DNA of 64,000 bases from Polaribacter sargassicola (GTDB lineage Bacteria > Bacteroidota > Bacteroidia > Flavobacteriales > Flavobacteriaceae), in assembly GCF_021991835.1 (NCBI RefSeq), contig NZ_JAHDAU010000003.1:62001-126000 (forward strand). The letters are read 5' to 3'. A model generated the notes under the pieces. It did no database searches. It was given only the letters and a program-made list of their open reading frames with translations, and was not told the origin of the DNA. The position numbers and the translations under genes were made by a program. Positions 42,707 to 52,593 of this stretch are shown one piece after another. Numbering within the stretch: the first letter of the stretch is position 1; the number at the start of each line of letters is the position of its first letter.

Positions 42707-42714
42707 TATATTTG
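42707..42714 (+). promoter_or_regulatory. -7 promoter element for the gal regulator and operon
   Basis: TATATTTG matches TAnnTTTG perfectly, 9 nt before the ATG at 42724. It rules out the in-frame TTG at 42712 as the start, since that TTG lies within this element. Confidence 0.6.
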
Positions 42715-42723
42715 TATTGTATT

Positions 42724-43716
42724 ATGATAGAAATAAGAAAAGAAATAGGCGTACCTAAATACAAACAAATCATCAATTCTATTGAAATTGCAATATTATC
42801 TGGTGTTTTAAAAAAAGGAGATCAATTACCTTCTATTAATAAAATTAAAAGCGAAAACAAACTTTCTAGAGATACTGTTTTAGCTGCTTTTAATGAGTTA
42901 AAAAATAGAGGTATTATTCAATCTGTAGTTGGTAAAGGATATTATGTTTCAAGCGAAAACATTAAAGTGCAACAAAAAATATTTTTACTTTTTGATGAGC
43001 TTAATTCTTTTAAAGAAGATTTATACAATTCTTTTTTAGAAAATTTAGATAAAAATATTCAGGTTGATATTTTCTTTCATCACTTTAACGAAACAATTTT
43101 TAATAAATTAATTCATGACAATTTAGGTGAATATAATTACTATGTAATTATGCCTGCTAACTTAGAAAAAACAAGCAATAGCATTCAATTATTACCTAAA
43201 GACAAAGTTTATATTTTAGATCAAATACATGATGATTTATTAGAATATCCTGCAATTTATCAAAATTTTGAAAAAGCAATATTTGAGAACCTTATGCAAG
43301 CTTCTGAAATAGTAAAAAAATATGACAAATTAATCTTTCTTTTTACTGATAACAAGCAACCTAAAACAATGTTAAACGGTTTTAAAAAGTATTGTGAAAA
43401 TGAAGAAATTTCTTTTGATATTTTGAATAAAATAAAAGATGAACCTCTTAAAAAAAGAGAGTTATATATAATTCCTGATGATAAAGATTTATTAAGAATT
43501 ATTAAAAAAATGAAAAGTCAAGACCTAACATTAACTGATGATATTGGCGTAATTTCTTTTAATGATACTTTATTAAAAGAAATTGTAGAAGGTGGTATTA
43601 CAACTATCTCTACAGATTTTAATGAAATGGGTAAAAGGTTGGCAGAAATGATTATCAATAAAGAACATTCTAAAATAGAAAACCCAAGTAAGTTAATTAT
43701 TAGAAACTCAATTTAA
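42724..43716 (+). CDS. GntR-family regulator with LacI-type ligand domain (galactose)
   Basis: 330 aa from the ATG at 42724. A GntR winged helix (about 1-72, PKYKQIINSIEIAILSGVLKKGDQLPSINKIKSENKLSRDTV) is fused to a periplasmic-binding-protein-like sugar domain (about 80-325, ending VISFNDTLLKEIVEGGITTISTDFNEMGKRLAEMI), the AraR-like hybrid layout. It probably represses the gal genes and the symporter until a sugar binds. It lies 8 nt upstream of galM, with a perfect -7 element overlapping the rejected upstream TTG. Confidence 0.86.
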   Translation: MIEIRKEIGVPKYKQIINSIEIAILSGVLKKGDQLPSINKIKSENKLSRDTVLAAFNELKNRGIIQSVVGKGYYVSSENIKVQQKIFLLFDELNSFKEDLYNSFLENLDKNIQVDIFFHHFNETIFNKLIHDNLGEYNYYVIMPANLEKTSNSIQLLPKDKVYILDQIHDDLLEYPAIYQNFEKAIFENLMQASEIVKKYDKLIFLFTDNKQPKTMLNGFKKYCENEEISFDILNKIKDEPLKKRELYIIPDDKDLLRIIKKMKSQDLTLTDDIGVISFNDTLLKEIVEGGITTISTDFNEMGKRLAEMIINKEHSKIENPSKLIIRNSI

Positions 43717-43724
43717 AAAAAATC

Positions 43725-44615
43725 GTGTACAAAATAAACCACATAAAAGAAACTAATATTTTAGAAATAACAACTACTGATAAAACAGTTTTCGGAAAAA
43801 TATATCTAAATCAAGGTGCTAGTTTACAAGAATTAACACTTAATAAAAGTGCTATTATTCAAGATTTAACTCCTTTAGAATATCAGACAACTTATGCTTC
43901 TTCTATTTTATTTCCGTTTGCAAATAGAATTAAAGATGGCCTTTATTCTTTTGACAACAAAGAATATCAATTAGAAAAAAATCAAGAAGAAGAGCAAAAT
44001 GCCTTACACGGTTTTGTTTATAATAAGACATTTACAGTTTTATCAAAAGAAGTTTCAAAAACAGAGGCAACTATTACATTAGAATACATAGAAAACAAAA
44101 AAACAAAGGGTTTTCCTTACACATATTCAATTTTGGTTACTTATATTTTTCGTAAAGATTCTTTAGCTTTAAAAGTTGATATTAAAAATACAGACTCAAA
44201 AACTTTTCCTTTTACCTTAGGATGGCATCCTTATTTTATTAGCAAAAATTTATCTGAAAGTAATTTAAGTTTTGATTGTAAAGAAAGGTTGATTATTGGA
44301 GATAGAAATATTACTACTGGTACAGAAAATATTCAATCTAAAATAGATTTAGAAATTAAAGAACAAAAATTAGACGATTGCTGGATTTTAAATACTGATA
44401 AAATAGTATTTAACACACCTAATTATCAATTAAATTTTCAATCTTCTGTTAAAGAAAATTTCTTACAAGCTTATACTCCTCCTAGGGCTAATACTATTGC
44501 TATAGAACCTACAACAGGTGTTTCTAATAGTTTTAATAATAAAATAGGCTTGCAAACTTTACCACCAAAAAAAGAATATTCCATTACATGGAAAATAAAC
44601 ATAATTAACGATTAA
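43725..44615 (+). CDS. galM: Aldose 1-epimerase (galactose mutarotase)
   Basis: 296 aa. It interconverts alpha and beta anomers of galactose ahead of galactokinase. Motifs are LFPFANRIKDGLY (about 64-76), LHGFVYNKTF (catalytic His about 92), TLGWHPYF (second His about 168-175) and the C-terminal IAIEPTTGVSNSFNN with the catalytic-Glu region. It starts at GTG (43725), 8 nt after the regulator, as no nearby ATG is in frame. It is followed at 10 nt by galK. Confidence 0.88.
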   Translation: MYKINHIKETNILEITTTDKTVFGKIYLNQGASLQELTLNKSAIIQDLTPLEYQTTYASSILFPFANRIKDGLYSFDNKEYQLEKNQEEEQNALHGFVYNKTFTVLSKEVSKTEATITLEYIENKKTKGFPYTYSILVTYIFRKDSLALKVDIKNTDSKTFPFTLGWHPYFISKNLSESNLSFDCKERLIIGDRNITTGTENIQSKIDLEIKEQKLDDCWILNTDKIVFNTPNYQLNFQSSVKENFLQAYTPPRANTIAIEPTTGVSNSFNNKIGLQTLPPKKEYSITWKINIIND

Positions 44616-44625
44616 CTAAGTTATA

Positions 44626-45774
44626 ATGAGTGCAACACTAATAAAGGATGTTAAAGAAACATTCATCAAAAAATTTAAAACAGAACCTTTATTAATCTTT
44701 TCTCCGGGAAGAATTAATATTATAGGAGAACATACAGATTATAATGATGGTTTTGTATTTCCGGCTGCAGTTAATAAAGGAATTGCTGCTGCTTTACAGA
44801 AAAGTAATTCTAATTACTCTACAGCTATTGCATTAGATTTAGATAGTACAATAGATTTTGAACTAGATAAAATTAAACCTTCTAAAGAAGGAAGTTGGGA
44901 AAACTATGTTTTTGGTGTTGTTGCAGAAATTCAAAATAAAAACAAAGTTATTGGCAATTTTAATATTGTTTTTAAAGGTAATATTCCTGCTGGTGCAGGG
45001 ATGTCATCTTCTGCAGCATTAGAAAACAGTGTAGTTTTTGGTTTAAATGAATTGTTTGACTTAGGACTTACAAAACATGAAATGATTTTGATATCACAAA
45101 AAGCAGAACATAATTATGTAGGTGTAAACTGTGGTATTATGGATCAATACGCAAGTATGTTTGGTATAAAAGACAATGCTTTGCATTTAGACTGTAGAGC
45201 TGTAGCATCTAAACCCTACAAAATAGATTTTAAAGATCATCAATTGATGTTGATAAACACCAATGTTAAACATAGTTTATCTGATAGCGCTTATAATGAT
45301 AGACGTTCTGCTTGCGAAGGAGTTTCTGATTTATTAAACATAAAAGCATTAAGAGATGCTACAGAAAAAGATTTAGAAACCGTTACAGATAAGGTAACAC
45401 CAACAAATTATCAAAAAGCATTGTACGTTATACAAGAAAACGAGAGAACAATAAAAGCTGCCAAAGCTATAGAAAATAATGATTTAGAATTATTAGGTTC
45501 TTTAATTTACAAATCTCACGATGGTTTATCTAATCAATATAAAGTTAGTTGTGATGAGTTAGATTTTCTTGTTGAAAAAGCAAAAGAAAATAAAAAAGTA
45601 TTAGGTGCCAGAATGATGGGTGGTGGTTTTGGTGGCTGTACTATTAATTTGGTTGCAAAAACTGAAGCAAAATCTTTTGCAGAAACTGCATCTAAAGCAT
45701 ATAAAGAAAAATTTAATAATGATTGTTCTGTGTATTTTATTGAACTTTCAGAAGGAACTCATATCGTTAAATAA
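44626..45774 (+). CDS. galK: Galactokinase
   Basis: 382 aa. It phosphorylates galactose at C1. The galactokinase signature is FSPGRINIIGEHTDYNDGFVFPAAV (about 25-49); the GHMP ATP loop is GNIPAGAGMSSSAALENSVVFGL (about 119-141); VNCGIMDQYASMFG carries the catalytic Asp; and ARMMGGGFGGCTINLV is the C-terminal motif. It sits second in galM-galK-galT, with 10 and 18 nt gaps. Confidence 0.96.
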   Translation: MSATLIKDVKETFIKKFKTEPLLIFSPGRINIIGEHTDYNDGFVFPAAVNKGIAAALQKSNSNYSTAIALDLDSTIDFELDKIKPSKEGSWENYVFGVVAEIQNKNKVIGNFNIVFKGNIPAGAGMSSSAALENSVVFGLNELFDLGLTKHEMILISQKAEHNYVGVNCGIMDQYASMFGIKDNALHLDCRAVASKPYKIDFKDHQLMLINTNVKHSLSDSAYNDRRSACEGVSDLLNIKALRDATEKDLETVTDKVTPTNYQKALYVIQENERTIKAAKAIENNDLELLGSLIYKSHDGLSNQYKVSCDELDFLVEKAKENKKVLGARMMGGGFGGCTINLVAKTEAKSFAETASKAYKEKFNNDCSVYFIELSEGTHIVK

Positions 45775-45792
45775 TCTATTAAAAAATTAAAA

Positions 45793-46815
45793 ATGAGCAA
45801 TACAAACTTACAAGATTATTCGCACAAGCGATTTAATATTTTAACAGGAGAATGGGTTTTAGTATCTCCTCATAGAGCAAAAAGACCTTGGCAAGGTCAA
45901 AACGAAGCTGTTAACAACGAAAAAAGACCTTCTTATGATGAAAACTGTTATTTATGTCCTGGAAATACAAGAATTAATGGTGAAGTAAACCCAAATTATA
46001 CAGACGTTTTTGTTTTTACAAATGATTTTGCTGCTTTGCAAAACGACTCTCCTACTTTTAATTTTAACGATGGTCTTTTAAAAGCACAAAGCGAAACAGG
46101 TATTTGTAAAGTAATCTGTTTTAGTCCAGATCATTCTAAAAGTTTGGCAGATATGACTGCAACAGAAATTCAAAAAGTAGTATTTGCATGGCAAAAAGAA
46201 TATACCGAATTATCTAAGAATCCTAAAATTAATTACGTTCAGATATTTGAAAACAAAGGAAGTGTAATGGGATGTAGCAATCCTCATCCACACGGACAAA
46301 TATGGAGTCAATCTACATTACCAAACGAAGTTGATAAAAAAAACACACAACAATTAAATTACTATAACAAAAACAACAGCAGTTTATTAGGCGATTATTT
46401 ATCACAAGAATTAGAAACAAAAGAACGTATTATTTTTGAAAATGATGGTTTTGTAGTTCTAGTTCCTTTCTGGGCAATTTGGCCTTTTGAAGCAATGATA
46501 GTTCCTAAAAAACATCAAGCTAGTATTTTAGAAATGAGTGAAGAAGAAACTTTACAATACGGAGAAGCAATTGCTGTATTAACAAAAGCATACGATAAGA
46601 TTTTTAATACTTCTTTTCCTTATTCTAGCGGAATTCATCAAGCTCCAACAGACGGAAATGAAAATAAACATTGGCATTGGCACATGAGTTTTTATCCACC
46701 TTTATTAAGAAGTGCTTCTGTAAAGAAATTTATGGTTGGTTACGAAATGTTTGGGTCTCCACAAAGAGATATAACTGCAGAACAAGCTGTTAAAATGATA
46801 AAAAACTGTTTGTAA
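45793..46815 (+). CDS. galT: Galactose-1-phosphate uridylyltransferase
   Basis: 340 aa. It exchanges UMP between UDP-glucose and galactose-1-phosphate. Zinc and active-site motifs are NCYLCPGNTRINGE (about 50-63) and GCSNPHPHGQIWSQ with the HPH triad (His165-Pro166-His167; the second His carries UMP). The C-terminal domain has HWHWHMSFYPP. It completes the Leloir trio; galE is not in the window. A strong terminator follows. Confidence 0.95.
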   Translation: MSNTNLQDYSHKRFNILTGEWVLVSPHRAKRPWQGQNEAVNNEKRPSYDENCYLCPGNTRINGEVNPNYTDVFVFTNDFAALQNDSPTFNFNDGLLKAQSETGICKVICFSPDHSKSLADMTATEIQKVVFAWQKEYTELSKNPKINYVQIFENKGSVMGCSNPHPHGQIWSQSTLPNEVDKKNTQQLNYYNKNNSSLLGDYLSQELETKERIIFENDGFVVLVPFWAIWPFEAMIVPKKHQASILEMSEEETLQYGEAIAVLTKAYDKIFNTSFPYSSGIHQAPTDGNENKHWHWHMSFYPPLLRSASVKKFMVGYEMFGSPQRDITAEQAVKMIKNCL

Positions 46816-46837
46816 AAATTACAAAGAATGAATAAGT

Positions 46838-46868
46838 AAAAAAGCTTCTCATTTTGAGAAGCTTTTTC
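46838..46868 (+). terminator. Intrinsic terminator after galT
   Basis: AAAGCTTCTCA (46841-46851) pairs with TGAGAAGCTTT (46855-46865), followed by T. Confidence 0.85.
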
Positions 46869-46940
46869 TATTTTTAAATGCAACAAAAAGGATAATACTT
46901 TTTAGTTTAATATTCTTACCAAAATCAACCTAATTTTAAA

Positions 46941-46970
46941 CAAAAAAAGCTGACTTAAAAGTCAGCTTTC
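46941..46970 (-). terminator. Intrinsic terminator after tRNA-Leu
   Basis: AAAGCTGACT pairs with AGTCAGCTTT. On the minus strand it is followed by a run of seven T, starting 9 nt after the tRNA. Confidence 0.82.
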
Positions 46971-46978
46971 TCTTTATG

Positions 46979-47060
46979 TACAGGCGGAGAGACTCGAACT
47001 CTCACACCTCGCGGCACTAGATCCTAAGTCTAGCGTGTCTACCAATTCCACCACGCCTGC
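46979..47060 (-). tRNA. tRNA-Leu (anticodon TAG)
   Basis: 82 nt type II tRNA read on the minus strand. Acceptor GCAGGCG pairs with CGCCTGT (one G-T), with discriminator A. The D arm is TGGTGGAATTGGTAGACA. Anticodon stem CTAGA/TCTAG has loop CTTAGGA, anticodon TAG. A variable arm (TGCCGCGAGGTGT) and the T arm (GAGAGTTCGAGTCTCTC) follow. No CCA is encoded. Confidence 0.95.
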
Positions 47061-47071
47061 AATTCGGTCTG

Positions 47072-47101
47072 CAAATATAAACAAACATCTTAAATTACAA
47101 A
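47072..47101 (-). promoter_or_regulatory. Promoter of tRNA-Leu
   Basis: On the minus strand TTTG (47101-47098, -33) and TATATTTG (47079-47072, perfect -7) are separated by 18 nt, 11 nt upstream of the mature tRNA. Confidence 0.75.
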
Positions 47102-47149
47102 GTAGTTCATAATATTTTTTTATTTTTACTAATATTTAAAACATTTTCA

Positions 47150-48550
47150 ATGAATACTATAAAAGCTTATATAAAAGATAATAAAAATCGTTTTATTGAT
47201 GAACTTATTGAACTTTTAAAAATACCTTCCATCAGTGCAGATGCTGCTTTTAATAAAGAAATCTTACTTTCTGCAGATTTTGTTAAAAAAAGCTTAGAAA
47301 AAGCAGGTTGCGACAAAGTAGAATTATGCGACACTCCTGGAAACCCAATTATTTACGGAGAAAAAATTATCGATAAAAATTTACCAACCGTTTTAGTATA
47401 TGGTCATTATGATGTACAACCTGCAGACCCAATAGAACTTTGGACTTCTCCTCCATTTGAGCCAGTTATCAAAAAAACAGAAATTCATCCAGAAGGTGCC
47501 ATTTTTGCTCGTGGCTCTTGTGATGATAAAGGGCAAATGTACATGCATGTAAAAGCTTTAGAATATATGACCTCTACAGGAAATTTACCTTGTAACGTAA
47601 AATTTATGATAGAAGGAGAAGAAGAAGTTGGCTCAGAAAGTTTATCTTGGTTTGTGCCAAGAAATAAAGAAAAACTAGCAAATGATGTTATTTTAATTTC
47701 TGATACAGGAATGATTGCCAACGATATTCCGTCAATAACAACTGGTTTACGTGGTTTAAGTTATGTAGAAGTAGAAATTACCGGGCCAAATAGAGACTTA
47801 CATTCTGGTTTATATGGTGGTGCTGTTGCAAATCCTATTAATATTTTAACAAAAATGATTGCTTCTTTACACGATGAAAATAATCATATTACAATTCCTG
47901 GTTTTTACGATAATGTAGAAGAATTATCTACCGAAGAAAGATCAGAAATGGCAAAAGCTCCTTTTTCTTTAGAAGATTACAAAGCTGCCTTAGCAATTGA
48001 TGATGTGTATGGAGAAAATGGTTTTACTACCAACGAGAGAAATGCAATTAGACCCACTTTAGATGTAAACGGAATTTGGGGTGGCTATATTGGCGAAGGT
48101 GCAAAAACTGTAATTGCAAGTAAAGCGTATGCTAAAATTTCTATGCGTTTGGTACCAAACCAAGATTGGAAAGAAATTACTAAATTATTCAAAAAGCATT
48201 TCGAAAGCATTGCTCCAAAATCAGTAAAAGTAAAAGTAACGCCACATCACGGAGGACAAGGTTATGTTACTCCTATTGATAATATTGGGTATAAATCTGC
48301 TAGTAAAGCTTACCAAACTACTTTTAACAAAACACCAATACCACAAAGAAGTGGTGGTAGTATACCTATTGTAGCGTTGTTTGAACAAGAATTAAAAAGT
48401 AAAACTATTTTAATGGGCTTTGGTTTAAATTCAGATGCAATACACTCTCCAGACGAACATTTTGGTGTTTGGAATTACTTAAAAGGTATTGAAACAATCC
48501 CGTATTTCTATCAATATTTTACAGAATTATCATCAACAGAAAACCAATAA
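47150..48550 (+). CDS. M20-family dipeptidase
   Basis: 466 aa. A metal-dependent amino-/dipeptidase with two zinc ions. Motifs are VLVYGHYDVQPADP (metal His/Asp, about 82-95), FARGSCDDKGQMYMH (bridging Asp, about 119-133), IEGEEEVGS (catalytic Glu, about 158-166), ISDTGM and LHSGLYGGAVANP in the dimerisation domain, then HSPDEHFG near the C-terminus. It has no signal peptide, so it is cytosolic and should digest peptides after import. It starts 12 nt before the next S9 peptidase ends its own leader, forming a peptide-degradation unit. Confidence 0.92.
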   Translation: MNTIKAYIKDNKNRFIDELIELLKIPSISADAAFNKEILLSADFVKKSLEKAGCDKVELCDTPGNPIIYGEKIIDKNLPTVLVYGHYDVQPADPIELWTSPPFEPVIKKTEIHPEGAIFARGSCDDKGQMYMHVKALEYMTSTGNLPCNVKFMIEGEEEVGSESLSWFVPRNKEKLANDVILISDTGMIANDIPSITTGLRGLSYVEVEITGPNRDLHSGLYGGAVANPINILTKMIASLHDENNHITIPGFYDNVEELSTEERSEMAKAPFSLEDYKAALAIDDVYGENGFTTNERNAIRPTLDVNGIWGGYIGEGAKTVIASKAYAKISMRLVPNQDWKEITKLFKKHFESIAPKSVKVKVTPHHGGQGYVTPIDNIGYKSASKAYQTTFNKTPIPQRSGGSIPIVALFEQELKSKTILMGFGLNSDAIHSPDEHFGVWNYLKGIETIPYFYQYFTELSSTENQ

Positions 48551-48561
48551 CAAATCTATAA

Positions 48562-50889
48562 ATGAAAACAACACACCTAAAATTTATTGCATTTTTTTGC
48601 ATGTCTTTATTTGTTGTTTCTTGCGCTAAAGAAGAAACACAAAAAGAATTTACCGTTGCCGAATATGAAGCGGCAGCAGCACATATGGATAGAGATTTAT
48701 ATAGTTTAGTTTACAATCAGGTTACAGGAACTAACTTTATAAACAATACAAACTTTATCTACGCAACAACAAGTAAAGACGGAACAAAGTTTCTATTAGT
48801 TGATGCAAAATCTAAAACAAAAAAAGAAGCTTTTAACCATCAAAAATTAGCTGAAGTTTTATCTGAAAAATTAGAAAAAGAAGTAAAAGCAAATGCTTTA
48901 CCATTTAGAAGCGCCTCTTTATCTAACGATTTAAAAACACTTTATTTTAGTGCTTTTAGAAAAAATTTTAGTTTTAATTTAGAAAAAAATGAGCTATCAG
49001 AAATAAAATCTAAATTAAAAAGAGCTTCTAGAAACGAGCATGTTTCTCCTAACGGAAAATTAGCTGCTTATATAGATAATTACAATCTTTGGGTACGTAA
49101 TTTAGAAACCAACAAAAAAACACAACTTACTTTTGATGGAAAACAAGATTACGGTTACGCAACCAATAATGCTGGTTGGATTAAAAGTGACGGAGCTGTT
49201 TTAAAATGGTCTCCTAATTCTGATAAAATTGCTACTTTTCAGCAAGATGCAAGAGGTGTTGGTATGATGTATTTAACATCTACAAATGTTGGTCATCCTA
49301 AATTAGAAGCTTGGAAACACCCACTTCCTGGAGATGACAAAATTTTTACCATAGAACGTGTAATTATTCATTTAGGAAACAAACCAAAAACAGTGCGTTT
49401 AAAAATGGACGCAGATTTTCAAAGAGGAACTACAACAGACCATATTGCAAATAGAAGAAATGAATTGTTAGATGCACAATGGAATAAAGAAGGAACAAAA
49501 TTTGCTTTTGTATCTGGATCTAGAGATCATAAAGTCGCGCATTTACAAATAGCAGATGCAAATACAGGCGTAGTAAAATCAATCCATAAAGAAGAAGTTG
49601 ATACTTATTACGAATCTGGTGTAAATAATGAAAACTGGCAAGTTTTATTTGATTCTAATGAGTTTATCTGGTATTCAGAAAAAACAAATTGGGGACATAT
49701 TTATTTGTATGATTTAGCAACAAAAAAATTAAAAAATCAAATTACAACAGGTAATTGGATTGTTAAACAAGTTAAAAATATTGATGAGAAAAATAGAAAA
49801 ATCTATTTTGTTGCTGGCGGAAAAGAAGAAGGAAATCCGTATCATAATTACTATTATTCTGTAAATTTTGATGGCTCAAACCTTATCAACTTAACTCCAA
49901 GTAAAGGAACACATTCAGTAGTTTTTTCTGATGATTATTCTACTTTTATAGATACTTATTCTACAACTACCATGCCTCCTATTTCTGTTTTAAGAAATAA
50001 TAAAGGCGAAAAAATAATGGATTTAGAAACAGCAGATATTTCGGCTTTAAAAGCTAAAAATTGGCAAGAACCTGTTGAGTTTTCTGTAAAAGCAAGAGAT
50101 GAAAAAACAGACTTATACGGAGTAATGTTTTTACCAAGTGATTATGATGAAAGCAAAAAATACCCTGTTTTAAACTACATTTATCCTGGTCCACAATCTG
50201 GTTCTGTTGGTAATTATGGTTTTAAACCTGTTTGGAGAGATTTTCAGGCAGTTTCTGAACTTGGTTTTGTTGTAGTTGCTGTAGATGCAATGGGAACACC
50301 AATGCGATCTAAATCTTTTCATGATGCTTATTATGGTAATATGGGCGATAATGGTTTACCAGATAACATTACTGCAATTAAACAATTAGCTAAAAAATAT
50401 AAAGGAATGGATATTGAAAGAGTTGGTATTTGGGGACATTCTGGTGGAGGATTTGCTTCTACAAGAGCTGTTTTTGCATATCCAGATTTTTATGATGTTG
50501 CCGTTTCTGGTGCAGGAAACCATGATAATAGAAATTACGAAGCAGATTGGGGAGAAAAATGGCAAGGTCTTTTAGTTGATGGTAATTTAGAAGGAAAAGC
50601 AGACGGAACTACAAATTACGACAACCAAGCAAATCAATTAATTGCCAAAGATTTAAAAGGGAAACTACTAATTACACATGGTTCTATGGATAATAATGTT
50701 CCGCCTTCTAACACCATGTTAGTTGTAGAAGCATTAATAAAAGCAAATAAAGATTTCGATATGATTTTGTTTCCTAACAAAAGACATGGTTATGCAGATA
50801 TGAATAACTACATGACACGTAAGCGTTGGGATTATTTTGTAACCCATCTTTTAAACGCAAAACCTGCAAAAGGTTTTAAAATACAATAA
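48562..50889 (+). CDS. S9 family peptidase lipoprotein (DPP IV-like)
   Basis: 775 aa. A lipoprotein signal (ending FVVSCAK, Cys21) precedes a DPPIV_N beta-propeller (about 100-500) and a peptidase S9 catalytic domain (about 550-770). The Ser627 lies in GHSGGG, Asp in HGSMDNNVPP and His in KRHGY. It differs from the DPP IV at 28896 in lacking an obvious D-W-x-x-E-E motif, so specificity may be acylaminoacyl- or prolyl-type rather than true DPP IV. It lies 11 nt after the M20 dipeptidase gene. Confidence 0.9.
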   Translation: MKTTHLKFIAFFCMSLFVVSCAKEETQKEFTVAEYEAAAAHMDRDLYSLVYNQVTGTNFINNTNFIYATTSKDGTKFLLVDAKSKTKKEAFNHQKLAEVLSEKLEKEVKANALPFRSASLSNDLKTLYFSAFRKNFSFNLEKNELSEIKSKLKRASRNEHVSPNGKLAAYIDNYNLWVRNLETNKKTQLTFDGKQDYGYATNNAGWIKSDGAVLKWSPNSDKIATFQQDARGVGMMYLTSTNVGHPKLEAWKHPLPGDDKIFTIERVIIHLGNKPKTVRLKMDADFQRGTTTDHIANRRNELLDAQWNKEGTKFAFVSGSRDHKVAHLQIADANTGVVKSIHKEEVDTYYESGVNNENWQVLFDSNEFIWYSEKTNWGHIYLYDLATKKLKNQITTGNWIVKQVKNIDEKNRKIYFVAGGKEEGNPYHNYYYSVNFDGSNLINLTPSKGTHSVVFSDDYSTFIDTYSTTTMPPISVLRNNKGEKIMDLETADISALKAKNWQEPVEFSVKARDEKTDLYGVMFLPSDYDESKKYPVLNYIYPGPQSGSVGNYGFKPVWRDFQAVSELGFVVVAVDAMGTPMRSKSFHDAYYGNMGDNGLPDNITAIKQLAKKYKGMDIERVGIWGHSGGGFASTRAVFAYPDFYDVAVSGAGNHDNRNYEADWGEKWQGLLVDGNLEGKADGTTNYDNQANQLIAKDLKGKLLITHGSMDNNVPPSNTMLVVEALIKANKDFDMILFPNKRHGYADMNNYMTRKRWDYFVTHLLNAKPAKGFKIQ

Positions 50890-50894
50890 TTTAT

Positions 50895-50931
50895 AAAATT
50901 CCGTTTCTATTTTTTTGAAACGGAATTTTTA
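50895..50931 (+). terminator. Intrinsic terminator after the S9 lipoprotein gene
   Basis: AAAATTCCGTTTC (50895-50907) pairs with GAAACGGAATTTT (50917-50929), 5 nt past the stop. Confidence 0.85.
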
Positions 50932-50951
50932 ACTTTTAAACTCTTATTAAC

Positions 50952-52592
50952 ATGAAAAACTGTTTATTTATTATCTTAATAATTACAGCTTTATTTCCTT
51001 TAAAATCTTGCTCTCAAGGTTTAATGAGTGAAAAAAACAACTTTACACAACAAGACACACTTAGAGGTTCTATTACACCAGAAAGAATTTGGTGGGATTT
51101 AACTTACTACCATTTAGATATAGAAGTAAAACCAGATGAAAAATTTATTTCTGGAAAAAACACCATAAAATACAAAGTTTTAACACCAAACAAATCAATG
51201 CAAATTGATTTACAAGATCCATTAACCATTACAAAGGTTACACAAGATGGCAAAGAGTTAAAAGTAATTCATAACGGAAATGCACATTATGTACAATTAT
51301 TAAAAGATCAAACAATTGGTAACACAGAAAGTATTGTTGTTTTTTATGAAGGAAATCCAAAAGAAGCAAGAAGAGCTCCTTGGGATGGTGGTTTTTCTTG
51401 GAAAAAAGATAAAAATGGTAACCATTTTGTTGCTACTTCTTGCCAAGGTTTAGGCGCTAGTGTTTGGTGGCCAAACAAAGATCATATGTATGATGAAGTA
51501 GAAAGTATGAGAATTAGCGTTACAGTACCTTCTAATTTAATGGATGTTTCTAACGGAAGGTTAGAAAGTGTAAAAGACAACGGAGCTACAAAAACCTACA
51601 ATTGGTTTGTAGACAACCCAATTAATAATTACGGAGTAAACGTAAATATTGGTGATTACGCACATTTTTCTGAAGTTTTTAAAGGAGAAAAAGGAGATTT
51701 AGACATGGATTATTATGTTTTAAAATACAACCTAGAAAAAGCCAAAGAACAATTTAAAGATGCTCCTAAAATGATGAAAGCTTTTGAGCATTGGTTTGGT
51801 CCTTACCCATTTTATAAAGATGGATATAAATTGGTAGAAACACCTTATTTAGGTATGGAGCACCAAAGTTCTGTTACTTATGGTAACAAATTTATGAAAG
51901 GATATTTAGGTCGTGATTTATCTGGAACAGGTTGGGGTTTAAAATTTGATTACATCATTATTCATGAATCTGGACACGAATGGTTTGCAAATAACATCAC
52001 TTACAAAGACATTGCAGATATGTGGATTCATGAAAGTTTTACAGATTATTCTGAAAACATCTTTTTAGATTATTATTACGGTAAAAAAGCAGCTTCAGAA
52101 TATGTAATTGGACAAAGAAAATCTATTAGAAACAAAGCCACAATTATAGGTAAATACGATGTTAATAAAGAAGGTTCTGGAGACATGTATAGCAAAGGTG
52201 CAAACATTTTACACACTTTAAGACAATGGATAGATAATGATGAAAAATGGCGTACTATTTTAAGAAAAATGAACAAAACATTTTACCATCAAACAGTAAC
52301 TACAAAACAAATTGAAGATTTTTTAAGTGCAGAAACAGGTTTTGATTTAGCTCCTTTTTTCAATCAATATTTAAGAACCATTAAAATACCAACATTAGAG
52401 TATAGTATAGAAAACAATACTCTTAAATATCGTTGGACAAATGTTGTAGATAATTTTAAAATGCCTATAAAAATTGATATTGATGGTAATAATAAATGGA
52501 TTTACCCAACACAAAAATGGCAATCTTTACCTGTTAAAGATAAAAACATTAAAGTTGATGCAAACTTTTACGTTTATACTAAAATCAACTAA
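50952..52592 (+). CDS. M1-family metalloaminopeptidase lipoprotein
   Basis: 546 aa. The lipoprotein signal LFPLKSCSQG (Cys about 20) precedes the M1 N-terminal beta-saddle (about 45-230) and catalytic domain, with zinc ligands HESGHEW (His338, His342) and Glu361 in HESFTDYSE. The substrate-recognition loop is GMEHQSS, a variant of the usual GAMEN. It lacks the long C-terminal ARM domain of large M1 enzymes. Surface- or periplasm-anchored, it should trim N-terminal residues of peptides. Confidence 0.9.
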   Translation: MKNCLFIILIITALFPLKSCSQGLMSEKNNFTQQDTLRGSITPERIWWDLTYYHLDIEVKPDEKFISGKNTIKYKVLTPNKSMQIDLQDPLTITKVTQDGKELKVIHNGNAHYVQLLKDQTIGNTESIVVFYEGNPKEARRAPWDGGFSWKKDKNGNHFVATSCQGLGASVWWPNKDHMYDEVESMRISVTVPSNLMDVSNGRLESVKDNGATKTYNWFVDNPINNYGVNVNIGDYAHFSEVFKGEKGDLDMDYYVLKYNLEKAKEQFKDAPKMMKAFEHWFGPYPFYKDGYKLVETPYLGMEHQSSVTYGNKFMKGYLGRDLSGTGWGLKFDYIIIHESGHEWFANNITYKDIADMWIHESFTDYSENIFLDYYYGKKAASEYVIGQRKSIRNKATIIGKYDVNKEGSGDMYSKGANILHTLRQWIDNDEKWRTILRKMNKTFYHQTVTTKQIEDFLSAETGFDLAPFFNQYLRTIKIPTLEYSIENNTLKYRWTNVVDNFKMPIKIDIDGNNKWIYPTQKWQSLPVKDKNIKVDANFYVYTKIN

Positions 52593-52593
52593 C

